Below, piece by piece: positions 1-10,971 of a DNA stretch of 64,000 nt (its first letter is position 1; each line of letters opens with the position of its first letter). This stretch comes from Porogramme epimiltina (Eukaryota; Basidiomycota; Agaricomycetes; Polyporales; Polyporaceae). The notes below the pieces were generated by a model. The model ran no database searches and was not told where the DNA came from. It saw only the letters and a list, made by a program, of their open reading frames with translations. Where the stretch lies: positions 37,161 through 101,160 of the forward strand of contig FTLJ01000350.1 of NCBI GenBank assembly GCA_900155495.1, written 5' to 3'. Both the position numbers and the translations under genes were made by a program.

Positions 1-715
1 TTGTCCTTGGTCTCACCTGTCGCGGTGTAATACCACGCGCAACCAGATGTAGTGCCACCCAGTCTAATTGAAAATACCTAACTGCGATCTCATATCGACT
101 TGCTTGCATTGGCGCGCATCCCTATCTCGATTTGCACTCACCCATTCCAGGTCGAGCTCCCGCAGGTGGGAGAGACGGCTGTGTGTGTGTCATAAGACGC
201 AGGACACCAACCGCGCAACGCCTTTTGAAGGCGTTACTTTGAGTAACAGCCTCTTCATTAGCGATGGGGGATCAAGAAACCGCAGTGAAAGGGAATAGAG
301 TTCTCGACCCTGCCCTTCCGGTTCAATGGTGACATCGTTACCGCGTGTGTTTGCGAGTTTGACAGATCTAATCAGGGCCGATCCACTCTTATGGCTGTCG
401 CTTACGCGTTGTGTTCCATGGACATCCTCTCTTCCTCACAGCTCACAGCTCACCCTTTGTCCCGATACCTCAAGGATCATGGCTGTATTGGATCGCAGTG
501 TACGATCTTCTGTCGCTACGCGTGTCGGCGAATTTGAGGAAATAGTGCTGCATAGTTTCTCGACAAAGCTGCTGTGCGAACACGCCAGCCAATATTTAAC
601 CAACGCTATGTTTCTCCACTCCACTCCCCCATCAGTTCACCCACTCTACATACTCTCTGAGGAGCCTCAGGACTCTTTTTGCATTTCCTCCCCTCCCCAC
701 CGCAATTCTCCCGAA
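1..715. other. Flank upstream of the Zn2Cys6 gene, no gene seen
   Basis: No convincing coding exon is visible. The last 250 bases are pyrimidine-rich (many CTC, CCC and TCC runs), as expected for a fungal promoter and 5' leader just before the start codon at 716. Open frames crossing this stretch carry no recognisable domain. Confidence 0.5.
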
Positions 716-1733
716 ATGTCTTCTAACCCTTCCCACCCTCATGGTCACGGCTACGGCCAGCGGAGCTCCGCGGGACACCCTGGCTATGCCCAATCTAACG
801 AGGAGGTAGCTGCCTGGATCAATGCTCTTTCTTCTCAAGAGCACGCACTAGACCCCCGCATATACTCGGACGGCCAACACCCTCAACAATACGTCGCCGG
901 CGGATACCCATCCGGAGGATACCCGGCCGGTTCTGTGGCGCCCGGTGCCTACCCTCCTTCCTCTTATCCCGCCACCGCCACCTACTCGACCACGCCTCAG
1001 CAGTATCCTTCCGGCTACTATCATCCTCCCTACCCCGCCGGCTCGTACCCAGCCGCGTTTCAACAGGGGGCCTCGGGGATGCAGCCGTACGCCCCGCAGA
1101 TGGCGCAGCAGCAACCTCCGCGGCAGCACCAGTATCAAATGCAGCCACAGCAGCAATACCAACAACAATACTCCCCTTCATTCGACGCCGGTATGGGAGA
1201 GGAGTACGACGACTACAGCGCTAGCGAGAGCGAGAGTACGGAGGCCGGCCGGGCGAGATCGAGGATTCCCCTCGACCCAAACCAGCCCCTCACCGTCGAG
1301 GGGAGACAGCGCGAGCGTGTAAACGTCGCATGCGACCGGTGGTACGTTCTACCTCTATCCATACCCTCCCACCTTCCCTCTACCCGCCTTTCTGCTACAT
1401 ATCGTTCCGCATCAAGCTTCGCCTCGCTCCACCTATTACACCCTTCCCTGTCTTCCTCTTACACCTGAACCGTACCTTGTAACAGGGTTATTGACATTCC
1501 CCTCGTATAGCCGCGTCCGCAAGCTCCGGTGCGACGGCGCGCAGCCGGAGTGCTACAACTGCCAACGCGTCGAAGGCGTCCAGTGCCACTACGACCCGCA
1601 TCCGAAGCGGCGGGGACAGGACAAGGCACAGCGCACCCGCTCTGCTGTGGGACACCGCAAGCCGCGCCGCCCGGCTGTCCGTAAGGACTCGAACGAGCCC
1701 GGCGCGAGCGGCAGCGGCAGCAGGGCGTACTAG
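716..1733 (+). CDS. Zn2Cys6 fungal-type transcription factor, 282 aa
   Basis: Two exons, 716-1341 and 1511-1733, encode 282 residues. The N-terminal 200 residues are low-complexity, rich in Pro, Tyr, Gly, Ser and Gln (YPSGGYPAG-like repeats, QQQYQQQY), typical of an activation region. The binuclear zinc cluster follows at about residues 206-235: CDRC, then CRVRKLRC, CDGAQPEC, CYNC and a final CHY, giving C-x2-C-x6-C-x6-C-x2-C-x7-C. Members of this family bind CGG-type half sites in the nucleus. The 169-nt intron interrupts the codon of the second zinc-cluster cysteine, so the cluster exists only in spliced mRNA. A basic tail (KRRGQDKAQRTR) follows. Unlike many fungal regulators the cluster is near the C terminus and there is no large middle homology region. 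The target genes are unknown. The start is the first ATG of the open frame after the pyrimidine-rich leader; an in-frame upstream ATG (326) precedes it but gives non-protein-like sequence. Confidence 0.85.
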
Positions 1734-2733
1734 CCCCGTAGCGCGTCCGCCAACCCCCGACACTTCGCTCCTGGAGCCACCGGACGTTATCATGCTTCTC
1801 TTCCACCTAAGGGGAGCGTGCACGCCCGGTACCCGAGGGGCGCACACCCGGGCATCGGGGGCGAGGACGATCTCGCTCGCTCGGGCACCAACGCTACGGT
1901 CACCGGATTTCGACTGCGAACTACTAGATGCGCTACTCTCCGACATAGACATTAGACAGCACTGCAGACCCCAGCCCCTCCCGTACCCACCGCGCGCACG
2001 GCGCGCCCTCCCCCGGACGCGCTTCCGGCCGCCGACAACGGCGAACAACGTCTTCGCGTTCCACACTCACACCCCACACAGTAGCAATAGGCAGCGGGGG
2101 CGCGTGCGCACTTTCAGCACCGCAATCAACCTTCGAGGCGGGATGACGGAAGAGGCACGAGGCGCCGGCGCGAGGACGGCCGGATGTAGACCCGGGCGTG
2201 CACACCACCGTTCCGGGGCAGGATGATGCGGCGTGCAGCGGCGGGCCCGGGTGCGCGAAGGTTGTTTGTGATCGAGGCTGTCAAGACGCTGCAGGGACGG
2301 TGGGACGGCCTTGCCCCGTCCGCCGTAGGCTCGCGCTGCGGTCGAGGGGGCAGGGTGCGATGATCTTGTCTTGCAATATGCTAATTCGTTTCCCTTTCTC
2401 GGATTTCTTCCCCGCGTTCTGTCAAGTCTGGTTTGTTCTGGTTTCATAGGCTCGGCCACATCTCTCGCGCTCCTCGTCTCGCTCCCTCTAGCTCCATCGT
2501 ATGCACCGCTTTCGTTAGCTCTCCCGACCCAGTATCCGCCTCGCTCTCCCCGTATCTGCCCCTGCACACGTAGCATCACACGTCTTCAGCGCAAGCATCA
2601 TGATCCATTAGCTTCTGTAGGAACATGTATATATATTTGCCCAGCCGGGCCACCCGTACATCAGCACACTGCTAGCAAACTTCACTCCTATAGGCCCGTA
2701 GCCCCGCCTCTATTACATCCGCCTCGGCCAGGC
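1734..2733. other. GC-rich convergent intergenic region
   Basis: This lies between the stop codons of the Zn2Cys6 gene (+) and the DUF6534 gene (-). It should hold both 3' untranslated regions. It has several long overlapping open frames on both strands caused by high GC content. None shows a domain or a convincing splice pattern. Confidence 0.45.
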
Positions 2734-5364
2734 TCACGCCGAGCGCGTGCGCGAGAGCGGCCTCCCACGCGCGGACGCCTCCGCGGAGGCGCTCCACAGG
2801 CTCTCAACCGGGGAGGCGGAGAGCGCCGCGAGCTTTCCGTGCGTGCTCTCTGGCGATGACGGGAACGTATCCTGCGGGGAGGCGGAAAGAAAGGACGTCA
2901 GCCTCCGCATGCAAGCGCGCGCTCCCCCAAGCGCCGGGACGCGTAAGTCGCCGAATAGGGGCCGCACAGCCGCCGCGTGGCCTGCGCGCGACGACAGTGG
3001 CCCGGGAGCTGAGGAGAGACGGGTGCTCACCGTGGTGTACGCGCGGTGCGCAGGAACGAGGCGCGGCGGGAGCGCGAGCGCGTCGAGCGCCTTCGTCTCA
3101 ATGTCGAAGGACTCAGTGCGGCGCGGGGGGGACGCGTCCTGCGCGCGGAGCGTGGGCGACTGCGACGCGAGCGAGGCGTCGTAGTACGGCGCGCCGGACG
3201 TCGCGGGCGCGAACGCGATGCTGTACATGCGCGGGCTGCGCGCCGCGTCCGTCGTCGTGAGTGGCGCGGCAGTGTCGAGCGAGAGCGGGCCGCGGCCGTG
3301 CAGGATGCGCTTCGAGACCACGCGGCGCGCGTTAAGCCTAGGGGGGCGCGGGGCGGCGCGTGAGCGGGGTGGCCGGCGCGGGGCGAGAGGGGGCGACTTA
3401 CGACGCGAGGAGGGACGCGAGGTACACTGCATCGCGGGCGCGTCAGTTCTGGAGATGGATGTGAGAGGGGCGCTGTCACGTACGGAGTCCGACTTGCATG
3501 AAGAAGGCGACGTGGATGTTCGCGCTTGAGCGGATCACGAACTAGGGGAGTCTGTTTAGCTCGCCGAGCTTGAGCGATCCGTGCGCGCGTAACTTACTGA
3601 GATCATACCCGCGGTGTCACAGAGCCTAAGTAGACGGTGAGTGATGCGCTCGCGGCAGTGTCGGGGAGAACGCACGCAGGGGCCAACGCTAGACGTCGGT
3701 CGGAGATCAGTACACCGTTGCGCGCCATCGCGTATAGAAGCGCGACCCACCAGTCTCGATGGCATACACCATGAGGGTGTTGATCATAGAGTCCGTACTG
3801 GGACGCGGATCAGATGGATAATACAATGAGCAGGCCCACACAACGGACCTCTTCAGACCGGTCCGGGAGCGATGTAACCACAGGCACAGCATTCCGGCCA
3901 GGAGGAAGTCCGCCGCAATGCCACATGCAAAGGTCGTGTAGAAGAACGGCTGGGCGGGACAATGAAGATTGAGCACTACATCGGCGGGGCTCGGTGGTGA
4001 CATGGAGACATGCCTGGAGGCGAACTGCGTATGCGCCCAAGTTGTGCTTAGCGTCCTTGTTCCTGCAAGAAGGGCAGAGTTAGAGTTGTACTACAAGATG
4101 GGAGCTGCGGAACTCACAGTCCTAATGATACAACGACTGGGAATTGGTCGTTAGCCAATGTTTGCGCGAGGTTTGAAATTCTTACTTGTAGTAGAGGCTA
4201 TGCAATGTGGTCATTAGTGAGAACACCGTGCTGAAATCACAAGAACAAGACTCACTGAGAGCGGCGACACATAGAACCACCTGCGCGACATTGTCATGAG
4301 CACCAGCCTATCTACAAACTCAATAGCGCTCACGATGAGTACAAGGACCCCCGAGTACAACGCGCGCCCGCGATGGTGCCGAAGGTTCCTGCATACTGCG
4401 GGCGCGCGGGCCCCGTCAGCGCGCGAACCCAGATGGAACGAGACCACGCTAGCTCACGTTTCCACAATCTGCGGACAAAAAGCCTGTGATCGAAGAGCGG
4501 GCATTCAGCAAATGGACAATCAGCACGGATCTGCGAAAGTTTGACCACGTACAGCCTGACGAGCACGACAATGATGCCCTGTGAAGAGTGAAAACGTCAA
4601 GGAAGGCGACGTGGAGCAGGAAGGTGATGACGTCAGTATCTGAGCGCATCTTCTGCAACTGATCCACTACATACACTGTTCAGCGGTTTGATCTGAGTGG
4701 GATAATCGGGCGGTCAGCCAAGGTGCTTCGCGGAGAGATGGGGCAACGGGCGTACATTGATGTACCTGCCAAGAGGGTTGAGTCCTTGAAACACACAACA
4801 GTTCGGCAGAGCGAGCAAATACTCACCAAGGAGTTAACTGATTTGAGAGATTGTACCCCACACTTATAAGGTAATAGGATTCCCGGACGCTGAGAGCGAC
4901 ACCAAAACTACAAAGGAACCTTGGGGGGTAGAGGGTTTGTGAACACAGGGGTGCACGGAGGCGCATAGTGGGTACTGACCACGAAATCCCGATCTACCCT
5001 CCGCCGATTCGCAAACATGCCGAAGTTGATGAGCGCATACAACAGATGACACAATCAACCCACTCACCGTTATTCTGTATCTTAGATGATCACGTTTGGG
5101 GTTCTTGGAGAAATATTGGTACATGTATGTCGTGATGGCTCCTAGCAAGCTACATTGCCGTTCAGCACGCTGCACGCAGCCCAGGAGGCAACTAACAGGG
5201 CGTACTCACATCGACTGTATTGCTGTTCCTATGAGCTGCGCTTGAATGCTCGCATTCCTGTCGGACGACCCTCCTACGTATGCACGCGGTTGCAACGGGA
5301 GCGAACGTCGAGCGTAGTACCCATCGTCCGCCGCAAACCGATCCAGTCCGGGGTGCAAGTGCAT
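2734..5364 (-). CDS. DUF6534 multi-pass membrane protein
   Basis: A multi-intron minus-strand gene recognised piecewise. Exon 1 (5364-5210) and exon 2 (5149-5068) join in phase to give LIGTAIQSILLGAITTYMY, the first helix of DUF6534 proteins. Middle pieces carry family hallmarks: LFVRRLWK near 4.47 kb, then ADFLLAGMLCLWLHRSRTGLK and TDSMINTLMVYAIETG at about 3.95-3.74 kb. The 3' exons are 3541-3484, 3426-3402, 3337-3031 and 2871-2734; joined they read IHVAFFMQVGLLYLASLLAS then LNARR, the signature end of the last helix, followed by a Ser/Pro-rich cytoplasmic tail. Helices, the conserved SRTG(L/F)K loop and the terminal LNAR motif identify the family, which is common in agaricomycetes and of unknown function (receptor-like topology is only a guess). 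Exon borders between 5067 and 3598 were not all resolved, and the exact start could lie further upstream. No disabling mutation was seen in the parts that could be read. Confidence 0.72.
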
Positions 5365-8357
5365 GGCAGGGCGGGTATGGGCGTGAACAAGGCGGGTAGA
5401 GGTGGTGGTGGTGGTCGGAAAGGAGGGTTAAAATGTCGTTTCTGACAGCGTCGGCGCGCGCCCTGATCCTTCACCTCCCAGGAGAAAGAGGGGGCAGGGA
5501 TATAGGGATATTGGGAGGGGCCCAGCCGATCCGTGTGGCGGGCGCCTGGACGTCATCTCGCCCTTCCACTTCGGGACATACAGAAATTCTCAACGCCGCA
5601 AAGTCCGAAAGCCGACCCTATAACACACCCATAATAATGAATTAGACGACATAGTTCGGACGTTGAAGGCAGGGGCTTACGTTCCAGACCGCAACGTGAC
5701 GTGCGCGATCGAGTATGGAGCGACGGAGCACTCCGATAGGCCCGCGGGCTCCCCTCGGCCACCCCCTGTCGGCGCACCATGCGCGCCTGGCCCCCCGGGG
5801 CCCCGACTCGACGTCCGCGGGGCAAGCGCAGTCGGGCACTTCGAGGGGACCTGCGGATGGAAAATAGTCTGGGGGGAGGCTGGCAGTGCTGTGTGTCTTC
5901 CGGATATGCCGTGGCCGGAGGGGGGTTCGTATGTTGTGGGCCCCTGTATAGATGGAGGCCGCTGCCCCGCCACCAGCCACCTTCTGGAGATGTGTGTGCA
6001 GTCAGCGCATCGGTCTGCGGAAAAATGTTCCACGCTGACCTCGACCGTGAGTTGTGTCTGTTCTCCGGGCCCAATGGCTCGGTCAGGAGGTTGGGAGGAT
6101 CCGGCGCTTATCCTTATGACTGGGAACATTCACCAAGGCACAACGTCGTCGTCTCAGTCGTCGAAAATCACCCCGCAGCAGTGACTACTGATCTGTAGCA
6201 AAGGTACAATTTTTCGAATTCTTGAACGTCGATCAGCAACGGAGACCAAGCTCACTGACAATCGAAAATAGACGCACTTAGCAATCTATTACACCCCACG
6301 TGACCTTCGGAGGGCGATCTCGCTCCAGAACCTTGCTCTTACGACACACTTTTATGCTTTCAATGAATCCTAGTTCACTTCCGCGATGCCAGCGGCGTTC
6401 GCGACAGGAACGACTGCAGTGGTTCCTGTGAGAGCCCTATCGTCAGATCCGAGTCTATAATAAAGGCGCGCAGCACCTACAGAATGTATACGAGCACTCA
6501 CGTCGCCAAACGACCATGTGTCGTCATGGCAGTGCGCCGTTCTAGCAAACACCCAGTGCGTCGTCCGTATACTACGGGGATCTTATCATTGAGAATCGCC
6601 GATATACGCACATAGTCGATGGGGTTCTTCCGAGCTTGGGGCCAGGCAAGGGCCAAAGACCCAGGGTCTCGGAGAAGCATGGCGCACTAGAGAACACAAC
6701 AGCGAGAATACTGGGCAACGAGGCACGTCAGCGTCCAAATCCGCGCCGAACAAATGCTGCGCACACCTTGGACAAGCTTCCACCTGACACCACCCTCCGA
6801 TAATTGAAGCCTCGAGACCTCCGCCCGACAGCGCACCCGCCACCACACCGACGTACGTGCCAGCCACGCCGGGATGCGTCGAGACACGCGCTCCGCCGGT
6901 GGTGCGCGGTGCGCCAGGCCAACCAGCGACGGGACGTTGCGCAGCGGAAGCACGACGCCAGGCACGCGTAGCGCCGTCTCGAAGGCTCGAAGGCCGGGGG
7001 GCTGCTGCGCACGACGCGAGGCCATCCTCGGATCCTCCGTGGCGGGCCCGGGTGAACGTCCCGCCGGCGCGTAGATCGCGCAGGCAGGCGAACGTGCCAT
7101 GACCAGTGTGGCTCCCTGGCATCGTCCGCGCTCGCCCTCGAGCTCCGAGCGCGGTTTTCGTAATAATAGGGTGCAGCGGACGAGGAGGGAGGGTTAACGT
7201 TCGGGCCCACTCGAGGTAAGTGGACGCCGCGGCGGTCGGAGACGCAGTCGCGGCTGTACGCACGCACTGGACATGGGGCTGCAGTGCGACTGCGGATGCC
7301 AGAATGCGGGGCTGGTAGGCGTTTTTTGTACGTGAGCGGCGGTCGGCGGGCGACGGCAGAAGGAGACGTGCGGAATGTGGGGTCGTTCCGCTCGAGCATC
7401 CGGATAACAAGGACGCTTGGAGGCCGGCAAGGCACCGAGGGAGCGGAGTGTCATCAGGCAGGCGATCATGGAGGACGGTGCCGTGAGGGCCGAGGGGAGG
7501 TTAAGCAACTTGGCATTTGTTTGGACGGACGGAATGAAACGCATATCACGGCGGGCGCGGTGCGAGAGTACATGCATATGTCGGCCGAAAGTGCCTGGGA
7601 TGACGACAGTGCGCAACGCCAAGTCGTCGAGCGTTGAATACACTGCCCGAACAGGCCCGAACAGGAGGGAGAGGAGTGCGGGCGGAAGAGGGCTGGTATG
7701 TGGAGAGGCTTGTTCGGAACGAGACAACAGCCACGGAGCGCAGCCACAACCGCGCGTGGGGACAATGCACGACCGGGCAGGGACTGGCGTGGCGGTTAGC
7801 AGCGATTTTCAGCGGCCTGGCGGGGGCGTAGTAAGTATACAGACTGAGGAAAGACATATCGGAGGCTGACATACAGAAAGAGACTGGATACGGAGGAAGC
7901 GGCAACACGGACTCGGGGGCCTCGGAGTGGAAGGACGCCGGTGGGCGGGGGCCAATGGGAGGGGGCCTTGGCGGGGCGCCCAAGCGAGGGCCGGCTCGAA
8001 TAAGAATATCTGGCAGCCCGCCCGTTGCAGCCCTCGCCGCCGTCGCTGTCTCCTCCCCCGTGCTGGACACACGACCCCTGCCCCGCCCCTCACCCTTGCT
8101 TTCTCCCCGCTCGCTGTGCTCTCCGTCTGCTCTCTCCTGCTCTCGCTTCCGGACGGCGAACGGCGTGCGAACTGCGGAAGATCCCCCGCCGGCTTAGCAT
8201 TACTCATTCAAGCGACATCATCCCTTGGCCGCGCTGTGCGCAGCTCCCTCGCGCTCCCCTTCTCCGCTTCATACATTAACTCCCTCCGCTCCCTCCGTCT
8301 CCCGTTACTCTTTCACGTCTCCTTTCCTTTCACGACTCCCCTCCCTTCTCCCCCGCC
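5365..8357. other. Unresolved region, possible minus-strand spliced gene at 6.37-7.4 kb
   Basis: No gene can be named here. On the minus strand between about 7.4 and 6.37 kb there are splice-like signals: a GTGCGT donor near 6.62 kb, an acceptor ending TTTGCTAG near 6.55 kb, then a GTGAGT donor near 6.51 kb and an acceptor ending CTCACAG near 6.43 kb. One phase-consistent reading gives a short C-terminal stretch containing TAHCHDDTWSFGD, ending at a stop near 6.38 kb. Upstream pieces look partly protein-like but belong to no family I recognise. The last 400 bases before 8358 are a long C/T-rich tract, the promoter and leader of the protease gene. The gene could be real, decayed, or an artefact of GC-rich sequence. 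Confidence 0.3.
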
Positions 8358-10244
8358 ATGCATCTACTCCCGTACTCCCTCGCCGTCTCATGCCTCTTCT
8401 CTCTCGCCACCCACGAAGCCCTCGCCGCTCCTAATCCCTCAACACAGCCCCTGCCACGCTCAATACCTCTCCTCCGCCGTCCACGCTCTGAACGCAATGT
8501 CACTGAGTGGCTCCTCGCCCAGAAGCACCACATCGAGGGCAAGTACACCGCAAGTGGGAAGCGGAAACGGGCGAGTGGTATGAACCTGTGCGTCTCCACC
8601 GAATCTTGTCTCTGTTCCACCACCGACCTTCCCACAGTCTCACGAACCAAAACGCCGACTCGAGTTTCTACGGCTCAATAGCCGTGGGCACCCCCGCCAT
8701 CTCCTACAACGTCATCCTCGACACGGGCTCATCGTACGTCTCCCTCTCTCAGTCTTCGCGCCAAGACGCTCACCCAGGCACAGAGATCTCTGGCTCGCCG
8801 CCTCTGATGGTTTGTCAACATCGACGGATGGTATCCCGACATTTGACTCCAACGGTGCGTTTCAACACGGTCCTCCTCTCCAACTCTCCCTCCCCGCCCC
8901 CTGTCCGCTCCTCGCACGCGCAGTCATGAGCGCTCCGAGTGGCAGCTGGTTAGAGTTTTTTCTGACATGACGTCAACCCCCGCAGCCTCGTCCACGTTCA
9001 CGGATCTCAACACGGACTTTCAGATCAGCTACGGGTCAGGCGCGGCGCGCGGAACGTTGGGTCAGGATGTTGTGCAGATGGCAGGGTTCGAGGTCAGTTC
9101 GCAGGTGTTTGGTGAGCATAATGTTTTCCTCTTCCCGGAGCTCCCCCTAATGACAGCGCCTGCGCAAACCAGCCGTCGTGACGCAGGTGTCGGACAATCT
9201 CTTGACGTCCCCTGTCTCGGGCCTCATGGGTCTCGGATTCTCAACCATCGCGTCGTCGGGCGCGACTCCGTTCTGGGAGAACCTTGCGGACAGCGACGGG
9301 ACCCTTGACTCGCCCCTCATGGCCTTCCAGTTGACGCGCTTCGTGGACGTCTCGAACGCGCAAACGCTCGAGCCAGGAGGAACGTTCAACCTCGGCGCGG
9401 TCAACTCGTCGCTCTTCACGGGCGACATCGACTACCAGGACATTCCCAGTGGTGAGGAGGGGTACTGGATTCAGGAGCTTGCCGGTGCGCAGTCGCCTTC
9501 CATCTTTCTTTTCTTCCCGTTCCTTATGTTCGGCTTCTAGGTCTGACCGTCAACGGCGAATCTGTCACCCTTTCATCTGGTTCCGGCGCGTACGCTGCGA
9601 TCGACACGGGCACCACGCTCGTCGGTGGACCGGAGTCCGCTGTTTCCGCCCTCTACGCCCAAATTCCTGGGAGCGCGGCGCTCACTGGGGATAACGCCGG
9701 CTACTACACTTATCGTAAGTCCCTTTCTGCGCAGCAACTCAAGTCGCGTCTTCTGATCGCCCCTGCCCCCTCTCCCCCTATTTGCGTCTCCGCAGCATGC
9801 GACACGAACGTGAACGTGACGATGAAGTTCGGCTCCTCGTCCATCGCGTGGCCGATCTCGAACGCGGACTTCCAGCTCATGCAGGCGTCCGCGTCCGAGT
9901 GCGTCGGCGCGTTCTTCGCGCTCGACACGACGGGCACGTCCGCGCCGCCGTGGATCGTCGGCGACACGTTCCTCAAGAACGTCTACTCGGTCTTCCGCGC
10001 GAACCCCGCGTCCGTCGGCTTCGCCACGCTCTCGTCCGAGGCGACCGCGATGAACGGCAAGCTCGGGTCCGCGCCCAGCCCCACGATCGGCGCCGTCGCC
10101 GCGACTGTGTCGGGCTCCACCGCGGGCACGGGCACGGACCGCTCGTCAAGCGCGAATGGCGCCGCCGGGCTCTCGCTCGGCGTGCCCGCGCTGTGGGCCG
10201 CGACGATGCTCGCGGGCCTGCTCGGCGCCGGAGCGCTGCTCTGA
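8358..10244 (+). CDS. Pepsin-like aspartic protease (A1), secreted, probably GPI-anchored
   Basis: Seven exons: 8358-8587, 8638-8733, 8784-8854, 8986-9111, 9173-9484, 9541-9714 and 9796-10244; all junction phases agree, giving 485 aa. An N-terminal signal peptide (MHLLPYSLAVSCLFSLATHE) is followed by a basic propeptide ending near KRKRAS. The two catalytic aspartates are in DTGSS (Asp105; the intron splits the last Ser codon) and DTGTT (Asp300). FYGSIAVGTP, SGLMGLGF and the late WIVGDTFLKNVYSVF motif are characteristic of family A1. The C terminus is Ser/Thr/Gly-rich and ends in a hydrophobic stretch (LWAATMLAGLLGAGALL), a typical GPI-addition signal, so it probably acts at the cell surface or wall. 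Family members are acid endopeptidases. The exon 1 donor GTGCGT at 8588 was chosen because it alone keeps frame into LTNQNADSSFYG. Substrate is unknown. Confidence 0.93.
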
Positions 10245-10889
10245 GCGCCGCCCGCCCGCGTTCCGTCCCCCTGTACATCCCTAGCTGGCCCCTCTGCGCC
10301 CCCTCCCCCTCCCCGCCCGGCCCCGCACCCTCCTCTTCCCCGACGATACAACGGCAAATCGCATGGCGACACGGACGCTGTACCAATAGATACATCGCGC
10401 TACTAGTTCACTCACCCGGCCGGTCGGCTGCGTCGCTGCCGACCGCGCTGGTTTATATAGTCCTCGCACAACACATCCGACTACCATTACCATTGCTTTC
10501 TACTTTCCCTCCCCCTCCCTCTTCCCTAAACCCGCCTCACCCCCCTACCGCTCTCCTCACCCGTCCCACGCACACGATACGGCGTTTTTGGCATGGATGC
10601 TCTCATTTTTTCGATACAGTACCGCGCACTGCTCTCTTCGGACCGTCGCTGGCTAATACAATTGTTTTGAAGCGCGATGCTCGCTGCGTGTTGTGCTGTG
10701 AGGGACTCGGTTTAGAGTGATGCGCCCGACGAAGGCGTTGCGTGACTGATACACATCAGGTTTTGCGTTAGAGACCCCGCGGGGTATGTGTGCTCTGAGC
10801 GAGTCGGTGGTATCGCGAGGCTGTTTGTATTTTGCTGGAAGTCCAGCGCGAGTTCCGCAAGCTAAAAAGAATCGAACAAGTGACTCTTA
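10245..10889. other. 3' flank of the protease gene
   Basis: Pyrimidine-rich sequence with no domain-bearing frame. It should contain the protease 3' untranslated region. A long plus-strand open frame that starts inside the protease's last exon continues here, but it is an out-of-frame shadow. Confidence 0.45.
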
Positions 10890-10971
10890 CTCTCTGTCGG
10901 GGAGTCGAACCCCGCTTTCGCGCGGCCAGTGCAATGACAGGCGCGTGTACTAACCGATATACTAACAGAGA
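10890..10971 (-). tRNA. trnD: tRNA-Asp (GTC) with a 10-nt intron
   Basis: Read on the minus strand from 10971 to 10890 the sequence folds as a complete tRNA. The acceptor stem TCTCTGT pairs with ACAGAGA, with discriminator G. The D-stem is GTAT/GTAC, the anticodon stem CGCGC/GCGCG, and the T-stem CGGGG/CCCCG with loop TTCGACT. Anticodon GTC lies at 10938-10936. A 10-nt intron (10934-10925) sits after position 37, the canonical place for nuclear tRNA introns. The mature length is 72 nt, typical of tRNA-Asp. Encoded CCA is absent, as expected in eukaryotes. Confidence 0.93.

Noticed and set aside
819..1181. Minus-strand frames opposite the Zn2Cys6 gene
   Set aside because: These are antisense of the Pro/Tyr/Gly repeats; they give Arg/Val-rich low-complexity sequence only.
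2067..2579. 170-codon minus-strand open frame between the first two genes
   Set aside because: Arg-rich with no domain and no splice context; expected by chance at this GC content.
6586..7410. 274-codon minus-strand open frame as a single intact gene
   Set aside because: Composition changes along it, there is no domain, and competing frames look equally protein-like; kept only as a possible decayed gene.
9782..10720. 312-codon plus-strand open frame
   Set aside because: It is an out-of-frame shadow of the last protease exon: Arg-rich composition, no domain, and no link to splice sites.
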